Shown here piece after piece: positions 37,407 to 45,424 of a stretch of 55,752 nucleotides of DNA. Location of the stretch: contig CAMTJU010000010.1 in the NCBI GenBank assembly GCA_947073045.1, positions 1 to 55,752 on the forward strand. Direction: 5' to 3'. The notes under the pieces are model-generated. The model searched no databases. It was given only the letters and a program-made list of their open reading frames with translations, and was not told where the DNA came from. Source of the DNA: an uncultured Clostridia bacterium. Lineage in GTDB: Bacteria; Bacillota; Clostridia; Lachnospirales; CAMVHY01. Numbering within the stretch: position 1 is the first letter of the stretch; every line of letters begins with the position of its first letter. The position numbers were made by a program, and so were the translations under genes.

Positions 37407-39860
37407 ATGACTTTATCAATGACAAAAAAAGAAATTAAGGAACATATACAAAATAATTTAAAAACTATTTTCTGTAAGACAATAAATGAAGCATCAAATG
37501 AAGAAATTTATCAAGCTGTAGCTTATTTAGTTCGTGATATAGTTGCAGATAATTGGATTGCAACTCGTGAAGTCTATAAAAAAAAGCACCCGAAAACTTT
37601 ATATTATTTATCAATGGAATTTTTAATGGGTAGATTTTTAGGCAATACTCTTATTAATTTATCAATGGAAAAAAATTTTAAAAAAGCTCTTGAAGAATTG
37701 GGCGTAAATTATAATTTGATTGAAGAAGCAGAAAGAGACCCTGGCCTTGGTAATGGCGGTCTTGGTAGATTAGCAGCATGTTTTTTGGATTCACTTTCAA
37801 CTTTAGAATTACCTGCATACGGCTGCGGCATCCGTTATCATTACGGTATATTTAAACAATCAATTGAAAATGGATATCAAGTTGAAAAATCTGATAACTG
37901 GCTTGAAAATGGTGATAGCTGGGGCGTTAAACATATGGAATTTGCTCAGGAAATTAAATTTGGCGGAAAAGTTTCTTCTTCTATTAAACCCGATGGCGGA
38001 TATAAGTTCTTCCTTGAAGATTATCAAACTGTTGTCGCAATTCCATATGATTATCCTGTTGTGGGATTTAACAATAATACTGTAAACACTTTAAGATTGT
38101 GGGATGCAGAAGCAAAAAATAAATTCGATTTGCAATCATTTAATGCTGGTAATTACTCAAAGGCTGTTGAAGAACAAAATCTTGCCGCTACAATCTCAGA
38201 AGTTTTATATCCTGCAGATGAACACATTCATGGTAAAGAATTGCGTCTCAAGCAGCAATACTTTTTTATATCGGCGAGCTTGCAGCAAGTTGTAAAAGAG
38301 TTCCACAATTCATACAAGGACTTTAATAAATTACCACAGCATGTTGCATTTCAATTGAATGATACACATCCATCAATGGCAGTTGCAGAACTTATGCGTA
38401 TTTTAGTTGATGATTACGATTTGCCATGGGATGATGCATGGGCAATAACAAAAAAAACTTGTGCATACACAAATCACACAATAATGTCAGAAGCTCTGGA
38501 AAAATGGCCAACTGAATTATTTAGCCATTTATTGCCAAGAGTTTATATGATAATTGAAGAAATAAACAAAAGATTTTGCAATAAACTTACACAAATATTT
38601 GGCAATAATCCAGAAAAATTACGTAAAATGGCAATAATAGCTGATGGTCAAGTCAGAATGGCACATCTTGCAATAGTCGGCAGTCATAGTGTAAATGGTG
38701 TTGCACAATTGCATACTGATATTTTAAAATATCGGGAGTTAAATGATTTTTTCGATATATTCCCCGAAAGATTTAATAATAAAACAAATGGTATAACTCA
38801 AAGAAGATGGCTTGCGCACTGCAATCCAAACCTTGCTGAATTAATCAACAAAACTATTGGCAATGGATATTTAACAGACTTGACGCAGCTCAAGCAACTT
38901 GAAAATTTTTTGGATGACAAATCATTTTGCGATAAATTTATGAAAGTTAAGCGAAAAAATAAAATTTCATTGTCTAATTTTATTCATTCACAATACGGAA
39001 TTTTAATTGATCCCGATTCAATTTTTGATATTCAAGTAAAAAGGCTGCATGAATACAAACGCCAGCTTTTGAATATTCTCCATGTGCTCGACCTTTATAA
39101 CAAAATAAAAATAAATCCAGCATTAGATATTGAGCCTCACACTTTTATTTTTTCTGCCAAATCCGCTGCAAATTATTATCGCGCTAAATTAATCATCAAA
39201 TTAATAAACAACGTTGCTAACTTGGTTAATAACGATAAAACTGTCAATAGTAAGTTAAAAGTTTTATTCTTGCCAAATTATTGTGTATCACTAGCAGAAA
39301 AATTAATTCCAGCAGCTGACGTAAGCGAACAAATTTCTACTGCCAGCAAAGAAGCATCTGGTACAGGCAATATGAAATTTATGCTCAATGGTGCATTAAC
39401 TTTGGGAACACTTGACGGTGCAAATGTTGAAATTTTAGAAGAAGTTGGCGAAGAAAATATTTTTATATTCGGTTTAAATGCCGAACAAGTTATGGATCTA
39501 TATACTCAAAATAATTACAATCCTTGGGATTTATTCAACAAAAATCAAAGTATAAGAATGGTCATGAATCAACTTATTAATGGAGAATTATCAAATGACC
39601 GTGAACTTTTTCGTGAATTATATGAATCATTATTAAATGGATGCAACGGACAAAGAGCTGATGAATATTTTATTTTGAAAGACTTTGATAGCTATTCGCT
39701 TGCACATGAAAAAGTAAATGAGAAATATAAAAATAAAGAACTTTGGACAAAATCTGCAATAATTAATGTTGCAAACAGTGGTAAATTTTCAAGTGACCGC
39801 ACAATTTTGGAATATGCAAATGAAATTTGGGATTTGAAATCTATACACATTAAAAAATAG
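37407..39860 (+). CDS. glgP: Glycogen/starch phosphorylase
   Basis: GlgP releases glucose-1-phosphate from alpha-glucans by phosphorolysis with pyridoxal phosphate. Motifs are 'LYYLSMEFLMGRFLGNTLIN', 'RDPGLGNGGLGRLAACFLDS', 'FQLNDTHPSMAVAELMR', 'RRWLAHCNPNLAELI', and the PLP lysine region 'ASGTGNMKFMLNGALTLGTL'. The protein has 817 residues, the family norm. GGGAGG precedes the ATG at 37407. It works with glgC/glgD at 5-8 kb, giving both a synthetic and a degradative step. Confidence 0.96.
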   Translation: MTLSMTKKEIKEHIQNNLKTIFCKTINEASNEEIYQAVAYLVRDIVADNWIATREVYKKKHPKTLYYLSMEFLMGRFLGNTLINLSMEKNFKKALEELGVNYNLIEEAERDPGLGNGGLGRLAACFLDSLSTLELPAYGCGIRYHYGIFKQSIENGYQVEKSDNWLENGDSWGVKHMEFAQEIKFGGKVSSSIKPDGGYKFFLEDYQTVVAIPYDYPVVGFNNNTVNTLRLWDAEAKNKFDLQSFNAGNYSKAVEEQNLAATISEVLYPADEHIHGKELRLKQQYFFISASLQQVVKEFHNSYKDFNKLPQHVAFQLNDTHPSMAVAELMRILVDDYDLPWDDAWAITKKTCAYTNHTIMSEALEKWPTELFSHLLPRVYMIIEEINKRFCNKLTQIFGNNPEKLRKMAIIADGQVRMAHLAIVGSHSVNGVAQLHTDILKYRELNDFFDIFPERFNNKTNGITQRRWLAHCNPNLAELINKTIGNGYLTDLTQLKQLENFLDDKSFCDKFMKVKRKNKISLSNFIHSQYGILIDPDSIFDIQVKRLHEYKRQLLNILHVLDLYNKIKINPALDIEPHTFIFSAKSAANYYRAKLIIKLINNVANLVNNDKTVNSKLKVLFLPNYCVSLAEKLIPAADVSEQISTASKEASGTGNMKFMLNGALTLGTLDGANVEILEEVGEENIFIFGLNAEQVMDLYTQNNYNPWDLFNKNQSIRMVMNQLINGELSNDRELFRELYESLLNGCNGQRADEYFILKDFDSYSLAHEKVNEKYKNKELWTKSAIINVANSGKFSSDRTILEYANEIWDLKSIHIKK

Positions 39861-39872
39861 GAGGTATAATAA

Positions 39873-40052
39873 GTGAGCAAAAAGGCACAAGAGCCTGAAA
39901 AAAATAAAAAAGATAGATTGCAACGCGAATCTAAAAATAAAAATAAACCCATCCAAAAGAAAAAATCTATGAATTTAAAAAAAGTTCCACAAACTAAAAA
40001 AAATTGGTCGAATGATTTTGATGATGAAAATTATGACGAATATTATGATTGA
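39873..40052 (+). CDS. Small highly charged protein downstream of glgP
   Basis: A 59-residue frame starts at GTG 39873 after an ideal AGGAGG placed eight bases before, only 12 bases past glgP. It begins 'MSKKAQEPEKNKKDRLQRES', is Lys-rich for 45 residues, and ends in the acidic aromatic tail 'DFDDENYDEYYD'. I do not recognise a family. The ribosome binding site and operon position support a real gene. A charge-segregated small protein of this kind might bind another protein or RNA, but no role can be assigned. Confidence 0.7.
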   Translation: MSKKAQEPEKNKKDRLQRESKNKNKPIQKKKSMNLKKVPQTKKNWSNDFDDENYDEYYD

Positions 40053-40077
40053 AAATAAGTATTAAATATATTATCCT
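40049..40077 (+). promoter_or_regulatory. Candidate promoter inside the glgP-operon end, before the hairpin
   Basis: TTGAAA at 40049-40054 and TATCCT at 40072-40077 are 17 bases apart. Initiation would fall near 40084, at the end of the 5' arm of the terminator hairpin (40073-40085). The -10 is imperfect, so this is a candidate only. Confidence 0.4.
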
Positions 40078-40123
40078 CTCATATCTTTTAATTAAGTTTA
40101 AATGATATGAGAGGATTTTTTAT
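40073..40123 (+). terminator. Terminator whose 3' arm carries the ribosome binding site of the next gene
   Basis: A perfect 13-pair stem (ATCCTCTCATATC with GATATGAGAGGAT) encloses an 18-base loop and is followed by TTTTTT. It ends the glgP transcript. The 3' arm contains GAGAGG, the only ribosome binding site for the gene starting at 40126, so read-through RNA would hide that site. Confidence 0.85.
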
Positions 40124-40125
40124 AC

Positions 40126-40728
40126 ATGAATGAGGACAGATTTCAAAAATTAATCCAAAATATTAGCAATAAAAATGTGAAATATTATGATGATGATATA
40201 AATACGCCTGCTCTCAAAACTATTAAGGCTATAGTTGCGTATATGGATTATAAATACCAAAGGCAAATTGGTATTATTATTAAACTTGTTGAAATCCAAA
40301 TGCTAATGGATATGTACGATAAGAATACAAATTTGAAAAATGAGAATGATTTTGAAAGTGCCATTATAAACGCTATGAAGTTACATATTAATAATGACAA
40401 TATGAAAATTCTCCAGCAAGCTCTACAAATAAAAAATATGTTTGAAAATAAAAATAATGTAAAAGGTGATGAAATGGAAAAAATATTAAATGATGACGCA
40501 TTTAAAAATTTATCAGCCGAAAATATTGAGCTTTTAAAAAATTTCATGCACGATATATCTGGCAAATCACAAATGGAGGCTATCCAAGTCTTTATGCAAT
40601 ACAGTCAGAAACTACCTAAAGACATTACTAAAGAACAAAAAGATGCTATAGTTACTGCATTATTAAAAAAAATGCCTACAGAAAAGCAACAACAATTCCT
40701 GAATTTATATAAAATGTTTGGCAAATAG
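40126..40728 (+). CDS. Helical protein of unknown function, upstream of the LRR cluster
   Basis: I do not recognise this 200-residue protein. It appears all-helical and cytoplasmic, with no signal peptide or membrane segment. The first half contains 'ALKTIKAIVAYMDYKYQRQI', which resembles small proteins coordinating short hydrophobic helices; the second half is polar ('NFMHDISGKSQMEAIQVFMQ') and ends 'QQQFLNLYKMFGK'. The ATG lies 11 bases after GAGG, which is inside the preceding terminator hairpin. The last about 45 bases of the gene are repeated as decayed relics at 42892-42939 and 44123-44168, so it marks one end of a tandem duplication. Confidence 0.8.
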   Translation: MNEDRFQKLIQNISNKNVKYYDDDINTPALKTIKAIVAYMDYKYQRQIGIIIKLVEIQMLMDMYDKNTNLKNENDFESAIINAMKLHINNDNMKILQQALQIKNMFENKNNVKGDEMEKILNDDAFKNLSAENIELLKNFMHDISGKSQMEAIQVFMQYSQKLPKDITKEQKDAIVTALLKKMPTEKQQQFLNLYKMFGK

Positions 40729-40793
40729 TGCTTGATTCACAGAAATTTTATTTTTACCCATCCTCTGAGATTTATTGTTAATATTTAAAAAAA

Positions 40794-40822
40794 TTGCTAT
40801 GTTATTTAATATATGTTATAAT
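40794..40822 (+). promoter_or_regulatory. Promoter of LRR gene 1
   Basis: TTGCTA at 40794-40799, 17 bases, then TATAAT at 40817-40822, with the extended TG of TATATGT just before. The same arrangement recurs before LRR genes 2 and 3. Confidence 0.8.
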
Positions 40823-40862
40823 AAATTTTTTGTAGTGAAAATTTTAATTTGAGGATGGTTTT

Positions 40863-42809
40863 ATGGAAAATCAAGTTAGGAATTTAAAGGAAATTAAAAT
40901 TGGTGGATTTGTTGCCATTATTGATGCAGATGATCTACAAACCGAACCTAAAGTGATTGAAACACTTGAAGAGATTAATGAAGATGCTTCTTTGGTAATT
41001 CCTATTCTTGCTTTTGCTGATTGCACTGGCTTGATTGAAATAACAATACCTAGCGGTGTAACTAGCATTGATGTTTGTGCTTTTTTGAATTGTACTAGTT
41101 TGACTAAAATAGCTATACCTAACAGTGTAACTAGCATTTATGATGAAGCTTTTGCAGGTTGCATCAATTTAAAAGAAATAATAATACCTAGCAGTGTAAT
41201 CAATTTTGGCGATAATATTTTTGGGAATTGCATTAATTTGACTCGAATAATAATATCAATATCAAATCGCATTAGCCATGAAAAATTAAGCAGTTTGGTT
41301 AATTCTATAAGTAACTCGATAGATACACAGATAAATATTTTGTTTGAAGTCAATAGAACTATATTTGCTGTAAAAAACAATGATCCTAAATTTGTAATTG
41401 ATTTATATGCAAAAATGTATACAATTTCAATTATTGGAATAATTTCTGATGAAACTTTTAGTGAATGTAACAATTTGATTGGAATAGAAATTCCTAGCAG
41501 TGTGAAGAGCATTGGTGAGTTTGCTTTTTCCTTTTGCAGCAGTTTAATTGAGATAAAAATTCCTAGCAGTGTGACTAGTATTGGTGTTTTTGCTTTTTCC
41601 GATTGCAGCAGTTTGACTCAAATATCTATACCTGATAGTGTTACCAGCATTAGCTATGGTACTTTTGAAGAATGCACCAGTTTGACTCAAATAGAGATTC
41701 CTAGCAGTGTGAAGAACATTGGTGAGATGGCTTTTTCCGGTTGCAGCAGTTTGAAACGAATAACAATTCCTAGCAGTGTGACTAGCATTGGGGAAAGTGC
41801 TTTTTCCCGTTGCAGCAGCTTGACTCAAATAAATATACCTAACAGTGTAGCTGAGATTGGCATTTTGGCTTTTCTTTTTTGCGAAAGCTTGCAAAAAGTA
41901 ACCGTATCTAGCAGTGTAACTAGCATTGGTAGATCTACTTTTTTTGATTGCATCAGCTTAACTCAAATATCAATTCCTAGCAGTGTGACTAGCATTGGAG
42001 AACGTGCTTTTTTCGGTTGCAGCAGTTTGACTCAAATAGAGATTCCTAGCAGTGTGAAGAACATTGGTGTGGAGGCTTTTTCCGGTTGCCGCAGTTTGAC
42101 TCAAATAGAGATTCCTAGCAGTGTAAATAACATTTACTCTTATGATTTTGAAGGTTGCAACAGTTTGGAAAAAATAATTATACCAATCCCAGAAAATGTG
42201 TCTAAAAATGATTGTATTAATTTTTTCACCTTAATTTCTAATTTAAAAGATTTGAAAGGTCTAACGACAACGACACATATTTATTTAAAAATAAATGACG
42301 AAAACCTTATACCTTTTAAAAATAATACTCCTCAAGTGTGTAACATAAATGCACCTAATAATGTTGTAAATTTTATTTCTTGGCTTTTTCAAAATTGCAA
42401 AAATTCAACTCAATTTACGATACCGGAAGGTGTAAAGAGAATTAATGACAATGCTTTTAACAATTGCCGTAATTTATCTCGAGTATTAATACCGAACAGT
42501 GTAAAGAACATTGGTAATGATGCTTTTTCGAATTGCCCCAGTTTGTCCCAAATATCAATACCAAGCAGCGTGACTAGTATTGGTGAGATTGATTTTAGAG
42601 ATTGTGTCATAAAAATCATAGAAATACCTGAGCATCTTTTTGAAAATGGTAAAAATTTGGTGTTCAACAGAACGCAGAACGTAATTGTAATGGTAGAAAA
42701 TAATAGTCAAAAAGAAAGCATATTTAATAAAATTTCAGATGCTAGAAGAAGATCTGCAGAAACTATTACTCCTTCTCAAGATAAAAAAATTCAAGAGAAC
42801 ATTAAATAA
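40863..42809 (+). CDS. Leucine-rich-repeat (LRR_5/BspA-type) protein 1
   Basis: The 648-residue protein has about 19 repeats of 23 residues of the BspA/TpLRR type, consensus 'SLTQIEIPSSVTSIGERAF' followed by a Phe/Cys turn such as 'FSGCSSL'. They form three blocks, near residues 45-130, 200-440 and 510-590. Two non-repeat islands interrupt them; the second has 'NDCINFFTLISNLKDLKG' and 'NNVVNFISWLFQNC'. There is no signal peptide, membrane helix or wall-sorting signal, unlike classical surface BspA proteins. The C-terminal tail 'KESIFNKISDARRRSAETI' matches its neighbours, but the CIIC end is missing here. GAGG precedes the ATG by eight bases. LRR proteins bind other proteins; the partner is unknown. 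Confidence 0.93.
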   Translation: MENQVRNLKEIKIGGFVAIIDADDLQTEPKVIETLEEINEDASLVIPILAFADCTGLIEITIPSGVTSIDVCAFLNCTSLTKIAIPNSVTSIYDEAFAGCINLKEIIIPSSVINFGDNIFGNCINLTRIIISISNRISHEKLSSLVNSISNSIDTQINILFEVNRTIFAVKNNDPKFVIDLYAKMYTISIIGIISDETFSECNNLIGIEIPSSVKSIGEFAFSFCSSLIEIKIPSSVTSIGVFAFSDCSSLTQISIPDSVTSISYGTFEECTSLTQIEIPSSVKNIGEMAFSGCSSLKRITIPSSVTSIGESAFSRCSSLTQINIPNSVAEIGILAFLFCESLQKVTVSSSVTSIGRSTFFDCISLTQISIPSSVTSIGERAFFGCSSLTQIEIPSSVKNIGVEAFSGCRSLTQIEIPSSVNNIYSYDFEGCNSLEKIIIPIPENVSKNDCINFFTLISNLKDLKGLTTTTHIYLKINDENLIPFKNNTPQVCNINAPNNVVNFISWLFQNCKNSTQFTIPEGVKRINDNAFNNCRNLSRVLIPNSVKNIGNDAFSNCPSLSQISIPSSVTSIGEIDFRDCVIKIIEIPEHLFENGKNLVFNRTQNVIVMVENNSQKESIFNKISDARRRSAETITPSQDKKIQENIK

Positions 42810-42836
42810 TAAATTAAATCATATATGCATCCAATT

Positions 42837-42868
42837 AAAAAATCAGGTTTGAACCTGATTTTTTTTAT
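42837..42868 (+). terminator. Terminator of LRR gene 1
   Basis: AATCAGGTT pairs with AACCTGATT around TG, flanked by A-run and T-run. The same hairpin family ends LRR genes 2 and 3. Confidence 0.9.
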
Positions 42869-42891
42869 ATTTAAAATTTACAAATCACATA

Positions 42892-42939
42892 CAAAAGCAA
42901 AAGCAATTCTTAAATTTATATAAAATGTTTGGCAAATAA
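42892..42939 (+). pseudogene. Relic of the 3' end of the 200-residue gene
   Basis: Read in frame, these 48 bases give 'QKQKQFLNLYKMFGK' and a stop, against the live gene's end 'EKQQQFLNLYKMFGK'. There is no start or upstream coding sequence, so it is a duplicated fragment. Confidence 0.85.
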
Positions 42940-43030
42940 TCTTTAATTGTATAATTTTTATTTTTATTTCTCCCATGACATTTTTTATTAATATTTGATA
43001 AATATTTTTATAATATAATTGCTAAAAAAA

Positions 43031-43059
43031 TTGCAATAATATCTAATATATGTTATAAT
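43031..43059 (+). promoter_or_regulatory. Promoter of LRR gene 2
   Basis: TTGCAA at 43031-43036, 17 bases ending TATATGT, then TATAAT at 43054-43059. It is nearly identical to the promoter of LRR gene 1. Confidence 0.85.
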
Positions 43060-43102
43060 AAATTTGTTGTAACAAAAATATATTTTATATAGGGATGATT
43101 TT

Positions 43103-44044
43103 ATGTCAGAAAATAAACAAATTTCATCTTATCTATTGGATAAGATGAAAAATGGTAAAATTCCTAGTTATTGGCTTACTAATGATAATAATTATACTAA
43201 TATAAAAATACCTTATAGTGTGACAAATATTGATAATTCAGCTTTTTATTATTGTACAAATTTGAAACATGTAAAAATACCTAACACTGTAATAAGAATT
43301 GGCAACGGTGCTTTTTCTTTTAGCGGTTTAACTGAAATATTTTTGCCTAATAGTGTAAAAAATATTGAATGTGCTGCTTTCCTGGCTTGTAAAAATTTGA
43401 CTAAAGTAAATATACCTGAAAATGCGAAAACCATTAGCAAAAAGACTTTTTCTGCTTGTTGCCTTTTAACTGATGTGACTATATCTGAAGGTGTGGAAAA
43501 CATTGATGATAATGCTTTTTCTGGCTGCGTCAGTTTACAAAAAATAATTATACCTAGCACTGTGAAAAGAATTGGTAAAAAAGCTTTTTCTGGTTGTACT
43601 AATTTAGTTGATATTAATATACCTGAAGGCATGGAAATCATTGAGAATGATGCTTTTTCTGGTTGCACTAATTTGACTAATATTAATATAGACAAAAGCG
43701 TAGAAATCATTGATGAAGATTATAATAGCACTGTGACATACACGCATTATAACAACAATTCAAATGAAACGCAGACTACTACTTTAAATGGCGAAGATAA
43801 TACTTGTTCAGCTCATAAACCAAATGAAGCAAAACAGAAAGAAATAAAATTAAATTCAACATCTGATTCTGAAGAAATTGAATTAGAAAATTTTGATGAT
43901 GATGAAGATAATGATGAAAAAGAAAGCATAGTTGCTAGACTTTCAAATGCTAGAAGAAGAGCTGAAAAATTTAATGATTCTAACACTACTAATAAACATT
44001 CTCAAAATCAAAAACCTCAAGATAAAAGTTGTATAATATGCTAA
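43103..44044 (+). CDS. LRR_5/BspA-type protein 2 with C-terminal CIIC
   Basis: The 313-residue protein has about eight 23-residue TpLRR units (residues 25-210, for example 'VKRIGKKAFSGCTNLVDINI'). A Thr/Asn-rich linker and an acidic stretch ('DSEEIELENFDDDEDNDEKE') follow. The tail is 'SIVARLSNARRRAEKF' and ends 'KPQDKSCIIC'. No signal peptide or membrane segment is visible. The last four residues have the C-a-a-X form used for prenylation in eukaryotes, preceded by a flexible polar linker. AGGGATG precedes the ATG. It is transcribed alone from its own promoter. Confidence 0.9.
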   Translation: MSENKQISSYLLDKMKNGKIPSYWLTNDNNYTNIKIPYSVTNIDNSAFYYCTNLKHVKIPNTVIRIGNGAFSFSGLTEIFLPNSVKNIECAAFLACKNLTKVNIPENAKTISKKTFSACCLLTDVTISEGVENIDDNAFSGCVSLQKIIIPSTVKRIGKKAFSGCTNLVDINIPEGMEIIENDAFSGCTNLTNINIDKSVEIIDEDYNSTVTYTHYNNNSNETQTTTLNGEDNTCSAHKPNEAKQKEIKLNSTSDSEEIELENFDDDEDNDEKESIVARLSNARRRAEKFNDSNTTNKHSQNQKPQDKSCIIC

Positions 44045-44066
44045 ATCATTAAATTAAATATTTTAT

Positions 44067-44097
44067 AAAAAATCAGGTTCAAAGCTGATTTTTTTAT
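44067..44097 (+). terminator. Terminator of LRR gene 2
   Basis: AAAAATCAG pairs with CTGATTTTT around an eight-base loop, with T-run. It is a diverged copy of the hairpin after LRR gene 1. Confidence 0.85.
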
Positions 44098-44122
44098 GTT
44101 AAAAATTTATGAAATGCATACT

Positions 44123-44168
44123 AAAACAACAATAATTTTTATTTTTATATAAAATATTTGATAAATAA
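44123..44168 (+). pseudogene. Decayed second relic of the 200-residue gene's 3' end
   Basis: An ungapped alignment by eye to the live gene end matches at about 35 of 46 bases. Most differences are G or C replaced by A or T, and the frame is now broken by an early stop. Confidence 0.75.
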
Positions 44169-44261
44169 GTACTCAAATGAATAATTTTTATTTTTATTCC
44201 TCTTATAACATTTATTATTAATGTTCAATAAATTTTTTTATAATATAATTATCTAAAAAAA

Positions 44262-44290
44262 TTGTAATGATATCTAATATATGTTATGAT
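44262..44290 (+). promoter_or_regulatory. Promoter of LRR gene 3
   Basis: TTGTAA at 44262-44267, 17 bases ending TATATGT, then TATGAT at 44285-44290. It matches the other two promoters except for two changed hexamer bases. Confidence 0.8.
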
Positions 44291-44337
44291 AGACTTACTG
44301 TATAAAAAACTTAATTTTATATGGAGTTAATAATCTT

Positions 44338-45402
44338 ATGCAAAATCAAGTTGGAAATCATATAAATCAAATTGAAGTTTCATTTAATATATGTGGTTTT
44401 ACATTCTTTTTTGTAAACAATAAATTTAATGATAAAACTATGGATAAAATAATTTCTACAGTTAAATATTCACAAGATACTAAAAAAATTCCTAATCAGG
44501 CTTTTGCTTGTTGCGATTATTTAAAAAAAGTAATAATACTTGATCATATAACCAGTATTGGCTTTTGTGCCTTTTTTAATTGCTCCGATTTAACCAACAT
44601 AGAAATACCAAGTAGTGTAACTAGTATTGCAAATGGGGCTTTTTACAATTGCAGAAGCTTATCTCAAATAAAAATACCTTATAATGTTAGGCTTGATCTT
44701 GATTCTTTCACAAATTGCAATTCTTTGACTAATATAACGATATCAATATCAAACAATATAACTAGCAATGATTACATCAAATTTTTTACTTTAATTTCTA
44801 ATTTAAAATGTACTGGCAACTCAACATTTTTTATTGAATTGGAAGTATATAATCATAAAATTCCTTTTAAATCTAACATCCATAAAACCACATATACAAA
44901 TATAAATAATTCGAACATTGTCGATTTTTTCTCTTGGAGCTTTTGCAATTGTTTCGATTTGACCAAATTTACAATACCAAGCAAAGTTAACATCATTCAC
45001 GATTATGCATTTGCCGGTTGCAAGAGTTTAAAACAAATAAGCATACCTGATAGTATAACTAGCATTGGCATTGCCGCTTTTGAAAATTGCAGCAGTTTGA
45101 CTCAAATAGAAATACCTAACAATGTAACTAACATTGGTATTTATGTTTTTAAAGATTGTATAAATTTACAAATTATAAAAATACCTGCGCTTCTTTTTGA
45201 AACTATTAAAAATTTCAACTTAATGAACTTAATGCCTGACATAATCGTAATGGTAGAAAATAATAGCCAAAAAAATAACAAAGAAAATATGCAAAAAGAA
45301 AGCATATTTAATAAAGTTCCAGATGCTATAAGAAGGTCTAAAGAAACTAATGTCCCTTCTCAAAATCAAAAAACAAACGATAAATCTTGTATAATATGCT
45401 AA
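44338..45402 (+). CDS. LRR_5/BspA-type protein 3 with C-terminal CIIC
   Basis: The 354-residue protein has TpLRR units in two blocks (about residues 55-130 and 205-290, for example 'ITSIGIAAFENCSSLTQIEI'). Between them lies an island, 'NDYIKFFTLISNLKCTGN' to 'NIVDFFSWSFCNC', closely related to that of LRR protein 1. The tail 'KESIFNKVPDAIRRSKETN' ends in 'QKTNDKSCIIC', the same last six residues as LRR protein 2. No signal peptide or membrane helix is visible. TGGAG precedes the ATG. The shared CIIC end in two otherwise diverged proteins points to selection on it. Confidence 0.9.
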   Translation: MQNQVGNHINQIEVSFNICGFTFFFVNNKFNDKTMDKIISTVKYSQDTKKIPNQAFACCDYLKKVIILDHITSIGFCAFFNCSDLTNIEIPSSVTSIANGAFYNCRSLSQIKIPYNVRLDLDSFTNCNSLTNITISISNNITSNDYIKFFTLISNLKCTGNSTFFIELEVYNHKIPFKSNIHKTTYTNINNSNIVDFFSWSFCNCFDLTKFTIPSKVNIIHDYAFAGCKSLKQISIPDSITSIGIAAFENCSSLTQIEIPNNVTNIGIYVFKDCINLQIIKIPALLFETIKNFNLMNLMPDIIVMVENNSQKNNKENMQKESIFNKVPDAIRRSKETNVPSQNQKTNDKSCIIC

Positions 45403-45424
45403 ATCATTAAATTAAATAGTTTAT

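Larger units (their letters stand above)
40683..42870 (+). repeat. Tandem cassette copy 1 (gene 3' end, promoter, LRR gene, terminator)
   Basis: The unit begins within the 3' end of the 200-residue gene, continues through the promoter with spacer ending TATATGT and the LRR gene, and ends with the AATCAGGTT hairpin. Two further diverged copies follow directly. Confidence 0.75.
42890..44097 (+). repeat. Tandem cassette copy 2
   Basis: This copy starts with a relic of the end of the 200-residue gene, then has the shared promoter, LRR gene 2 and the AATCAG terminator. The 293-base gap 42810-43102 holds only the terminator of copy 1, the relic and this promoter. Confidence 0.75.

Noticed and set aside
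41544-43710. Several antisense open frames across the LRR genes
   Set aside because: They are shadows of the periodic LRR coding sequence and lack start signals.
40863-45402. CRISPR-like array from the regular repeats
   Set aside because: The 69-base periodicity is that of in-frame 23-residue LRR units, with no separate spacers or cas genes.
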